Below the pieces are notes generated by a model. That model did not search any database and was not told the origin of the DNA. It was given only the letters and a program-made list of their open reading frames with translations. Below, piece by piece: positions 46,896-56,127 of a DNA stretch of 64,000 nt (position 1 is its first letter; each line of letters begins with the position of its first letter). Origin of the DNA: Parietaria judaica (Eukaryota; Streptophyta; Magnoliopsida; Rosales; Urticaceae); contig OX940872.1 of NCBI GenBank assembly GCA_954871525.1, positions 10,501,180-10,565,179 of the forward strand, given 5' to 3'. Position numbers and translations under genes: made by a program.

Positions 46896-47624
46896 TGTTA
46901 CTTGTATTTTTAAACGTAAAAACTTATAATTTATTGAATTATATGATTAATATTGTATAATTTGATTCAACGTCTGGCACACGCTCGAAGTGTGAAAAAT
47001 GATGTACAATGACTCATTCAATCGCGCGCAATCGCGCCGGTTGCGCAGGCCGCGCAGGCCGCGCGGGCCACGCAGACAATATATTAATTGCTCGAGGGCC
47101 CAACAATGTAATTATTAATTACTCAAAGGTCCTTGCACCCTTCTATAAATAGGAGCTCCATTTCAATCAAATGGTAAGTCGTTCAAACACGAAACAATTC
47201 ACTCAAACACTCTCTAAAGCGATAAAACCTCCCTTTTACGTTCTATTAAATATCCCGACTTAAATACCCAACTAATGTTGAGCGTCGGAGGTGAATAGGG
47301 AGGTACCCCCTCCCGTTCCCCTGGCCGAGTTTTTTCTATTTCTACAGAGGGATAAGCTAGCTAGAGCAGAAGCGCTGCCTGGTTGTTGACCTGCCCTACA
47401 AAGGTTCCGGTTCTCTGCGGTCGTCGACCTATATCCCGAGTCTTAGGACTTTGCGGTAACAGGTCGGAGGACCCGGTTCCGGTCCGACAATAAGCGGAGG
47501 GTCCGACCTACAGGAATCCAGAGTCCAAGCTTCAAGCCCAAGAAACTTCGACCAACGGCATTGGGCCCGGCCCAAATTCAGTACTTGGGCCGCTTTAGTA
47601 TTGATCCATTTTTCAGCATTAACA
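46896..47624 (+). repeat. 5' LTR of the inner gag-only element
   Basis: It is 729 bp with TATAAATA at 47144-47151. R/U5 contains ATGTTGAGCGTCGGAGGTG and GCGGTAACAGGTCGG. Confidence 0.93.
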
Positions 47625-47929
47625 TTTTGACGCTAGAAGGAGGGGAATCTCGACATGTTCAAACCTCGAGTCCCTACAAGCACATTCAACAGTCTCACAC
47701 TCAATATCAATCGGCTCTCGGACATGACCCGTCCGTAGTAACGCCGCCCATAGTCGGATACCTGCAAATCCATCACTCATCCAAGAGGACCCGCAAACGT
47801 CTAGCACGGGCTACATCAAAAGTTAAATCCTCGCCGGAGCATCGTCCCGTTCTTCATCACCGCTTCCCAACGCTCCAAGACTCGGGTCTACCGCCTTACA
47901 GCCTCAACGTGCCCCCACAACTAGCGACG

Positions 47930-48420
47930 ATATCTTTGGTCCACCGTAGTCGCTGTCAAAAATCGTCCGCGCCGCCACCGAAGCCTGCAGACCACTGTCG
48001 GAGCTAGGCCTCCGGTAGAGCAAACCCTCCGCCGACGATCCTCTCCGCACCTCCACCGGCGACACCGAAGCCTAAGATCTCTCGTCCGACCCACATCGCG
48101 CCTCGCCGTGGCTGGAGCGGCCTCCACCAAGCATCACAGATCGCAAAATCGCAGATCCAGACCCGCGCACGACCCATCTCGCGAGGTCCCTCTTCACTCT
48201 TCCACGCTCACCGTCGCCCCCGATCTCCGCCGGAAAGCTCTACGCACGCGTCTCCCCGTCGCCGTCCAGATCCGCGCACAACGCCACCGCACGCGACATC
48301 GGGTCCGCTGTAGGCGCGCTTCGTGAGAGGTGGAAAGCTCCAACGAAGAAGAAGGAGAAAAGCCTCTGCTCAGAAGAAAAAAAGAAAAAAAAAAAGGGAA
48401 AAAAAAATATAACATATTAT
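47930..48420. other. Extra GC-rich and A-rich block in the leader of the inner gag-only element
   Basis: Relative to the outer relative, about 0.9 kb is inserted between the region just after the primer site (47650-47710 matches 52195-52255) and the main gag frame. Its first part (47930-48330) is GC-rich and on the minus strand looks like the leader and start of a host gene, preceded by a CT-rich tract. It is followed by an A-rich run (about 48375-48415). This is suggestive of captured host sequence; I recognise no specific source. Confidence 0.4.
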
Positions 48421-48518
48421 ACATATTATATTATACTATATGCAAGTTTCAAATAAGGACATATAATATTTGTGAACATATATATTCACAAAGGGCCCAC
48501 CTTGTAAATACGGTCAAC

Positions 48519-48707
48519 GGTCAAAGTCTAAAACCCAAAGACGAAGCCAAAGGCTCATCAGGGAAAATCGACGGTCAAAGTTCAAATTTAAACGATAACG
48601 CCGAAGCCTCATCAAGGCTAGACAATCGTCAAAGTCCGAAACCTGACGACGACGCCAGAACCTCGTCAAGGAAGAACGACATCCAAAGCTCTAAGTCTAA
48701 AGATTAA
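48519..48707 (+). repeat. In-frame 54-bp tandem repeats (18 residues) ahead of gag
   Basis: Units lie at 48519-48572, 48573-48626, 48627-48680 and a partial fourth to 48707. They encode variations on GQSLKPKDEAKGSSGKID. The frame is open from about 48330 to the stop at 48705, 70 bases before the gag ATG. It may be a decayed N-terminal extension of gag or a separate small protein. Confidence 0.75.
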
Positions 48708-48775
48708 AAACGAAGGCGAAGACTACGCCCAAGTAAGCAACGGCCAAAGTTTGAAATCCAAAAACAACGTTGAAG

Positions 48776-50197
48776 ATGTCAATCAACCTATCAAAAGACT
48801 CTCCACACGACCCCACCGATGGCGCCGCTCAAAGTATCAGAGCACAAAACCCACCTCAGAACCAGTCAGCGACAATCGCTCACTCCGATATTGCGAACCA
48901 AGAAAGAGAAACACGAATGACACGACTAGAGAACGCTCTATTTGGACTAATAAGGCTCGTCTCAAAAAACCTTGGGATCGATAACGTTGCCAACGACGTC
49001 ATCAGCGAAGACGGATACCCAGATCCGGAGCCGACAAGAAGATACACTCTTGAAAATCAGAGACAACCCGTCCCGGAAGATGCCCAATCACAAGGACAAA
49101 CAGAGACTCAGTCGGGCTGGATGTCTCACAGTGCTCGCTTCCCGCCGAACGCCCTGGCACTCCAAGCAACTAAAGACGAAGCAGTTGTCACGACGCCACC
49201 CCCGATGGCAGCACCATCGCCTGATCCAGAATGGATAAACGCCATCCGAGCATTAGAGAAAAAAGTTCAAGAGCTCACAGCAGCCAAAAACGCAAACCCA
49301 GCTGTGCGAAGCATGCTCGAATGCACCACGTCCCCCCTCGCCGACCACGTGCTCGCAAACGAAATCGTGGGAGACCTCCGCTCCTTGCCAAATCTCTGCT
49401 ACGACAGAAACGGCGACCCAACATACCACCTGGTTCGATATCAGACGGTGATGCAATTAAATAAGTGCACTGAATCAACAATGTGCCAAGCATTCTGCCT
49501 CACTCTCGCAGGCTCAGCCTTCAAATGGTATCAACGACTCCCGAAGGGGTCCATCAACTCTTTCGAAGAACTAAAAGAAATTTTCGTCTCTAGATTCTCA
49601 AGCTCAGTAATGCAAAGAAAAGAGAAGTCCTACCTGTGGTCGCTCAAACAACGCGAAGACGAATCCCTCCAGGTCTACTTGGACAGACTCAACAAAGAAG
49701 CATACAAGGTTAATGACTACACTGACAACGACGCAATCATCGCCGTTATCAACGGCCTCCACAAAAACTACCTTCTGAGATCCCTCCTCAAGAATCGCCC
49801 GACCTCTATGGCAGAGCTGATGGCACGAGCCGCTGAACACATCTCGATCGAGGAATACTTCAGCAACCGGAGTGAAATAGATCGAGGAAACCAGCGTCTG
49901 GACGGTGAAAACTCTCAGAGAAAGAGGCATCAGCCTAACGCATCGCCTGACCACGGCAATCAATCTACAAAGAGGTTCCGGGATAACGCTAATGCCCCGC
50001 TATTGAAAGCCTCTCCAGCGATGATCCTTAGACTCCACGGAGAAAAATTCTTCCAACCGTCGCCAATGGAAAAAGGTGTCAGAAAGGATCAGAGTCGATA
50101 CTGCGAGTTCCACCAGGAAGTTGGGCACGCCACATCCGACTGCTGGCAACTGAGGCAACAGATCGAGAACCTAGTCCGAGACGGGCAACTCAATTAG
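48776..50197 (+). CDS. Gag protein of the inner gag-only retrotransposon
   Basis: An intact frame of 473 residues starts at ATG 48776 (MSINLSKDSPHDPTDGAA). An ATG-proximal basic and Gln-rich segment is followed by a retrotransposon gag core from about residue 200 (CQAFCLTLAGSAFKWYQRLP, SFEELKEIFVSRFSS, EDESLQVYLDRLNKEA). The C-terminus has CEFHQEVGHATSDCWQLRQQIENLV, quoted here only in parts, with the unusual CX3HX4C-like knuckle C-E-F-H ... G-H ... C. The fold is that of Ty3/gypsy gag proteins, which assemble the particle and bind RNA. No protease or pol follows. Coding GC and the unbroken frame suggest recent activity in trans. TAG follows after VRDGQLN and another stop soon after. Confidence 0.85.
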   Translation: MSINLSKDSPHDPTDGAAQSIRAQNPPQNQSATIAHSDIANQERETRMTRLENALFGLIRLVSKNLGIDNVANDVISEDGYPDPEPTRRYTLENQRQPVPEDAQSQGQTETQSGWMSHSARFPPNALALQATKDEAVVTTPPPMAAPSPDPEWINAIRALEKKVQELTAAKNANPAVRSMLECTTSPLADHVLANEIVGDLRSLPNLCYDRNGDPTYHLVRYQTVMQLNKCTESTMCQAFCLTLAGSAFKWYQRLPKGSINSFEELKEIFVSRFSSSVMQRKEKSYLWSLKQREDESLQVYLDRLNKEAYKVNDYTDNDAIIAVINGLHKNYLLRSLLKNRPTSMAELMARAAEHISIEEYFSNRSEIDRGNQRLDGENSQRKRHQPNASPDHGNQSTKRFRDNANAPLLKASPAMILRLHGEKFFQPSPMEKGVRKDQSRYCEFHQEVGHATSDCWQLRQQIENLVRDGQLN

Positions 50198-50747
50198 TAT
50201 GTCGCTGAAAACACGGGTGATAAAGAAGTGTTGTCTGGCTAGCACCGAAAAGCCGCCAGGAGCAACCAATAGACAATCTCCAAGTAAACTTATATTTCTC
50301 TATACTAGTTTTAATTTCAAGAACTGTCCCTAGAAGCGTGAGTTTTCGCTCTTCAGCGTTGTAACTCCCGAAATATTATAAATAAAAAGAGCTCTCATGC
50401 TCAACCTTTTCCAGAAAAAATATGGTAGGTTATCTCTCGGGACAACGCCCTCAAACGCAAAACGGAAGGTTATTCCAAAAAAACGCCAAACCCGCAAGCG
50501 CAAACGTGGCTGAGAGTTATCTCTGGAACGCCCCCGTAAAAAACGGTAGGTGATCTCCAGGGAAACTCTTCACGATCATAGACGTGAAACGGTAAGTTTA
50601 TCTCTGGAACGCCCCTATCAGCGTACATGGAATGTTGCCCCTTGGGACGCCCCCATATATCTTTAAAAAACGCAGATTGAAATATCCCGCAACAAATCAA
50701 TAATAGTTTCTCGCCAGATAAAATCTCCCAAGAAACTGGGGGGTTAA
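50198..50747 (+). other. Non-coding 3' interior of the inner gag-only element
   Basis: Short repeated motifs (TTATCTCTGGAACGCCCC and relatives with GGGACGCCCCC) are spaced through 50460-50660, ahead of the polypurine tract. Similar motifs occur at 53570-53830 in the outer element. No frame is open. Confidence 0.6.
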
Positions 50748-51466
50748 TGTTACTGGTATTTTTAAACGTAAAAACTTATAATTTATTGAATTATATGATT
50801 AATATTGTATAATTTGATTCAACGTGTGGCACACGCTCGAAGTGTGAAAAATGAGGTACAATGACTCATGCAATCGCGCCGGTTGCGCAAGCTGCGCAGG
50901 CCGCGCCGGCCGCGCAGACAATATATTAATTGCTCGAGGGCCCAACAATGTAATTATTAATTACTCAAAGGTCCTTGCACCCTCCTATAAATAGGATCTC
51001 CATTTCAATCAAACGGTAAGTCGTTCAAACACGAAACATTTCACTCAAACGCTCTCTAAAGCGATAAAACCTCCCTTTTCCGTTCTATTAAATATCCCGA
51101 CTTAAATACCCAACTAATGTTGAGCGTCGGAGGTGAATAGGGAGGTACCCCCTCCCGTTCCCCTGACCGGGTTTTTTCTATTTCTACAGAGGGATAAGCT
51201 AGCTAGAGCGGAAGCGCTGCCTGGTTGTTGACCTGCTGTACGGAGGTTCCAGTTCTCTGCGGTCGTCGACCTATATCCCGAGTCTTAGGAGTTTGCGGTA
51301 ACAGGTCGGAGGACCAGGTTCTGGTCCGACGATGAGCGGAGGGTCCGACCTACAGGAATCCAGAGTCCAAGCTTCAAGCCCAAGAAAATTTGACCAACGG
51401 CATTGGGCCCGGCCCAAATTCAGTACTTGGGCCGCTTTAGTGTTGATCCATTTTTCGGCATTAACA
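50748..51466 (+). repeat. 3' LTR of the inner gag-only element
   Basis: It is 719 bp with TATAAATA at 50986-50993. It lacks the 10-bp repeat of the 5' LTR. Confidence 0.93.
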
Positions 51467-52197
51467 ATAACGTTTGCTTGGGGGATTTCGATAACAGTAT
51501 TAATTTCATATAGACCCATGGACCCTCCTAAAAATAGAAGCTCGATCATTCAAACGGTAAGTAATTCATACCTCAAAACTCCCGCTCTCTCAAACACTAT
51601 ACTAATGTTGAATGTCGGAGGTGAATACTAGACCCCCCCTTCTCCCCCATCCCCCCTTCCCCGACCTCTAGTTTATTTTTTCTCCAGGTTCGGAGACGGA
51701 GGATCCAACGAGAGCAGAAGCTCTGGAAAAGATTCTAGTCACATTTACGACCTTCCCTACTAATGTTCTAAATCCATGAGGCCGTCGTTCCATCCCCAAG
51801 TCTTATCCGAGGGATGCAGACTCTGTGGTTATAGGCCTGGGGACCCGGAATAGGGTTTGTGATATGGGTAGATGGTGTGATTTATTGGGATTCGCCGAAG
51901 GCTAGTCGATCACATTCCCTTCATGGAAACTAGTTCTCAGTGGTCACCGATCTGTCACCGAGTCTTATTTTACCTTGTGGAGGTACTCAGACACTGTAGC
52001 GATAAACCGGAGGACCCGGTTCTGGGCCCATGATAAGTGGAGGGTCCGTTTGGCCCAAAGCGACAGGAATCCATGCCTAAAGCCCAAAAAATTCAACAAA
52101 GGACTTTTGGCTCGGTCCAAAATAAGCAATTAGGCCACTACAATGTGTAATCTAATTTTCAGCAACAACATTTTGGCGCTAGAAAGAGGGGCTCACG

Positions 52198-53360
52198 ATG
52201 AGCTCAAACTTCGAGTCCCTACCACCACATCCAACGACCGAGGAGCCGTCACACTCACTCAACGAGCTTGGCACCACCGCGGCCACTCTACACAAATCGC
52301 AAGGCACTCACACCACTAACGAGATCTCTACCGCAATGTCGAGCCTCTCGCCGTGCAAACCCGTAATGACTCTGCATCTTCAACCCGCGACAAACTTCAT
52401 CACGGCCACCTCAACACCGACAACCTCGAAGATATCAGTCAACCTCTCAAACGACTCTACGCAAACCCCAACTGAGGGTCCCACAAGGGGCACCAAATCA
52501 CAAAGCCCGGCTCAAATCTAGCTGACAAAGAGTGCCCGCCCAGACATTGCAAACGATGAACGATTATCATGACTGGAGATGAGGCAGCTGCCGCGATGCT
52601 ACCCCCGACAGCGGCTCCATCGGCCGATCCAGAATGGAAAAAATCTAATCCGAGCGCTAAAAAAGGAAGTTCAAGAGCTCTTGGCCGCCAAATATTTTGC
52701 CTCACCCTCGTAGGCCTTGTCTTCGAATGGTACCAGCGACTCCCGAAGTGCCCTATCATCTATTGAAGATTTAAACGAGAATTTCCTCTTCCAATTCTTA
52801 AGCTTGCTGATACAAAAAAAAAAAAAAAAAAAGTCCTACCTGAGCAGGTTCGTCGATGAAGCGAACAAAGTGAACGACTACACCAACAACTACGCAATTA
52901 TCGTCATTCTTGATAGCCTCTGTAAGGACGACCTCCTAAAATTCCTCATTAGGAACCGTCTAACCTCCATTGAAGAATTGATGGCATGAGCCGCTCAATA
53001 CATATCGATCAAGGAATACTTCAATAACTAGAGGGAAATGGATCAAGGGAGACGGCTTCTAGACGATGACTCTTAGAGAAAGAGGCGTCAATCAGACACG
53101 TCGCCCGACCACTAAGACCAATGTGCAAAACAATTCCGGAATGACAACAACGAAACACCGTTTAACACCTCTCTTCCAACAGTCTTGAAGCTTCACGAAA
53201 AAAATTCGTCCGGCCCCTGCTAATGGCAAAAGGCATTAGACGAAACCAGAGCAAATACTGCGAGTTCCACAAAGAAGTTGCCCACTCAACACCCGATTGT
53301 TGGCAGCCAAAACAAAGAATCTAGGTCTTAATCAAAGACAACCAACTCAATGAGTATGTG
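52198..53360 (+). pseudogene. Decayed gag of the outer gag-only element
   Basis: It begins at ATG 52198 (MSSNFESLPPHPTTEEPSH), close after the primer site. It matches the inner gag in pieces: DPEWK, FCLTLVGLVFEWYQRLP, NKVNDYTNNYAI, and the C-terminal KYCEFHKEV...CWQ near 53256. A deletion removes the segment between the LAAK region (about 52690) and FCLTL, and many stops interrupt the rest. A run of about 18 A lies at 52813-52830. Confidence 0.85.
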
Positions 53361-53896
53361 TCGAGAATTATTTTTTATAGCGAGACGTCATCCTGCTAGC
53401 CTCTCAGAGCCGCCAAAAACCACCAACAACATATATCTAAGTAAACTCGTATCTCTCTCTTCTAGTTCTTTAAATTCCCCGAGTCACTAGTTTTTGCTTT
53501 TTAGCATTGTATCTTCCAAAATACTATGAATAAAAAGAGCTTTAACGCTCACCCTTTTATTAAAGAAAAAAATGGAAGGTTAATCTCTTAGAAAAACACT
53601 TCTAGGCGTATAGAGGTGGTTGTTTCAAAAAGACGCCAACCCCGCACGCGCAAAAGTGGCTGGAGAGTTATCTCTAGAGTGCCTCCGTAAACACACGGCG
53701 AGGTGATCTCTAGGGAAGCCCCCACGGTTGTAAAGTGTAAGACAGTAAAATGTCTAGCCAAAGTCCCCCAGAAACATAAGCAGTGTGTTTTCCCCGGGAA
53801 CGCCCTCATCATCTTTTAAAAGCGCAGACTAAATATCCCCTACAAGCAAAACTATTTTTTCGCAAAGCAAAGACTTTGAAAAATATGGGGGGTTAA

Positions 53897-54770
53897 TGTT
53901 TTATGGGATATTTTTACAAAAATTATTTTATGAAGGAGAAATTATTTAATCAATTTTTCTTTTATCATATAAATCAATTTGGACAGAAAACGCGCTTCGG
54001 AAACTAATTTTTTAAATTCAAAGAGCCTAAAACGAAGTTAAATATTAAAAATGACTAACGGCTTGATCGACACACAAAACAGAGTTTCTGGGAGGTTTCC
54101 TCACGCACGTCAATGGCTTCCCAGGGTGCTCACACCCTCGTATAAGTAAAAGATCAATTTATTCAAATAGTAACCCACTCATAAACGCTATCTTCACCTC
54201 TTAAACTCATGCTCTCTTAACTAAAATATGAACGTTGAGCAACGGAGATGAATACAGAACCCCCCCCCCCCCCCCCCTCTCTTGGTGGTCCCTGACCTCA
54301 AGTTGTAATTTCCCCAGGTTCAGAGACGGAGGATCTGATAAAAGCACAAGCCCTGCAAAAGAGCATGGTCTTATTTACGACGTTTCCTACTGAGCTTCTC
54401 GATCCAGGAGGTCATCGTTTTATCCCCAAGTCTTATCAAATGGATATAGAGTGATAGGCCGGGGGATCCAGACCAAGGATGGTGATATGGGTAGAGGGTA
54501 TGATCTTTCGCGATTCGTTGATGGCTGGTCTGTGACCTTCCATGGGTGGAGACCGGTTCTTAGGGGTCACCGTTCTATCTCTGAGTATTATCCGACCCTT
54601 GTGGAGGTACTCAGACTCTGTGGCGATAGACAGCAAGACCCAGTTCAGGGCTCACGATAAGCGGTGGGTCTGTTTTCCCCAAAGCACCAGGAATCTATGC
54701 GCAAAGCCAACAAAAGTCAAAAAACGACATTGGGCCGCTATAGTGTGTGATCTAATTTTCAGCATCAACG
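53897..54770 (+). repeat. 3' LTR of the outer gag-only element
   Basis: It is 874 bp, starting TGTTTTATGGGATATTTTT. It contains a run of about 18 C at 54261-54278 where relatives have a short C/T stretch. It lacks the tandem duplication of the 5' LTR. Confidence 0.85.
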
Positions 54771-54879
54771 GTGTGTATATAAATTTGACCAACAAGTCGA
54801 TCCAACACACTCGTGGCATGTTCGTTATGCCTAAATATTTCTCAAAGTTTCAACTCTTTGAAATTCGTCGTTGTCGGCG

Positions 54880-55220
54880 ACGTACACAGAGGTATTAGTA
54901 ATGATATCCGTATTATAGAAGGTGTCGATGACATACTTGACGGTATCGGTAGCACATTCGACCTTCTCGACGGTGTCGATGACATACTTGGTGGTATACT
55001 ATTGGAAACACACTCATATTCTCAAATCTCGGTGCCGTACTCGGCGGTACCTGTAACGTACTCGGCATTCTCAATGGTATGAGTGACTCATTCGTTGGAA
55101 TCAGTAATGCACTCGACATTCTCGACGGTATCGACGATGTACTCAGTGGTATCAGTAATAAACTCGGCATTCTCAAAATTATCGGCAACATATGGGTAGT
55201 ATCGGTAACACACTTGGCAT
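54880..55220. repeat. Degenerate satellite with GGTATCGGTAA / CTCGGCATTCTC units
   Basis: Tandem, diverged units of about 48 bp repeat the elements GGTATCGGTAACACACTCGG and CTCGACGGTRTCGAYGA. A short piece of the same repeat recurs at 59180-59240. Confidence 0.7.
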
Positions 55221-56125
55221 TCTTAATTGAAATATTTGATATTTGTGTGATAAATATTTGATAACTAATTAATATTATTAGTATTTAATTATATAATTTA
55301 GTTCTTTTATAGTAAGTATTTAATGCTTGATTAGAACATTTAGTATTTAATCTAAAAAATATTGATAGTTAAAGCATTTAGTTATTTAAGTTCGCACCGG
55401 TGATAGCAAGAAATCAATTCTTTATATCTCGGTATCAAAAAACAAAGATATTATTTTTTTAGTATCGGTTCTAAAATTAATTGGCTTTTTTATCAAACCA
55501 AGACCAACACCGGAGCCGAGAAAAAATAAAAGAAAATAGAGAAATAAACCAAGATATAAACTGAGAAAAATCCGTGACAGAATAAAAAACAAACACAAAA
55601 TACCATGTCCGAAATATAAAAATACATGTCTAATACATGGAAAAAATCCAAAATAATAAAACCATGTCATTTTTTATTATTAAATTTTGACTTCTCCTTG
55701 TCCTTTTTCTCGGCAATGGAGGGTCCTCGGCGAGAGAGAAGAAGCGTTCGACAGGGAGGGATGGCGTTAAGAGAAGAGAGAGAGAGAGACGACAATACAT
55801 AATAAACATAATACACAACAATAAAGCTGTAATTAAAAACCAAAAATATATAATATTCATATTGATAAAAAAAAATCGAAAAATATGGTTTTTGTATTGG
55901 TTCTCAATATCAGTATAAGAAACCGAGAATCGGAAAGTATAGATTCTCGATTTTAAACGAAGTTTGTTAGATTTAAAAAAAAAACGATACGGAATCGTTA
56001 CCAAAATCGAGACAAAACAAAAAATGTTTAATTTTTTTTTACCACTACACAAAACCAGTGTATTTTCCACGTGGATTGCGAGTTGATCCAATCAATGTTG
56101 CTCGTGATTCAATAGTTCATTTTTA
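55170..56125. repeat. Block duplicated at 59180-59800
   Basis: Sequence from the end of the satellite through the poly-AT stretch (TATTTAATTATATAATTTAG) and the GAGCCGAGAAAAAA-containing repeat down to GATCCAATCAATGTTGCTCG is present again at 59180-59800. An (AG)n run lies at about 55773-55788 in this copy only. No gene is seen. Confidence 0.75.
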
Positions 56126-56127
56126 AT

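Larger units (their letters stand above)
46896..51466 (+). mobile_element. Intact-looking gag-only (TR-GAG type) LTR retrotransposon
   Basis: The LTRs lie at 46896-47624 (729 bp) and 50748-51466 (719 bp); they start TGTTAC and end CATTAACA. The flanks carry a perfect target duplication ATAAC (46891-46895 and 51467-51471). A primer-site region TTTTGACGCTAGAAGGAGG follows at 47625 and a polypurine tract ACTGGGGGGTTAA precedes the 3' LTR. The single long frame is gag (48776-50197), with no protease, RT or integrase. The LTRs differ by few substitutions plus a 10-bp repeat (CAATCGCGCG) in the 5' copy, so the element is young. It must depend on enzymes from an autonomous relative elsewhere. It is inserted in the duplicated part of the outer LTR. 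Confidence 0.93.
46255..54770 (+). mobile_element. Outer gag-only LTR retrotransposon, split by a younger relative
   Basis: The 5' LTR runs 46255-46895 and resumes 51472-52170. The interior is 52171-53896 and the 3' LTR is 53897-54770. The site TTTTGGCGCTAGAAAGAGG follows the first LTR, and GGGGGGTTAA precedes the second. Flanks are GTATG (46250-46254) and GTGTG (54771-54775), one mismatch. Only a decayed gag is present. The family is the same as the inner element and the solo LTR at 7.8 kb. The 3' LTR ends CAACG in place of CAACA. Gypsy affiliation rests on the gag type (Retrotrans_gag fold and CX2HX4HX4C knuckle) and is inferred. Confidence 0.8.
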
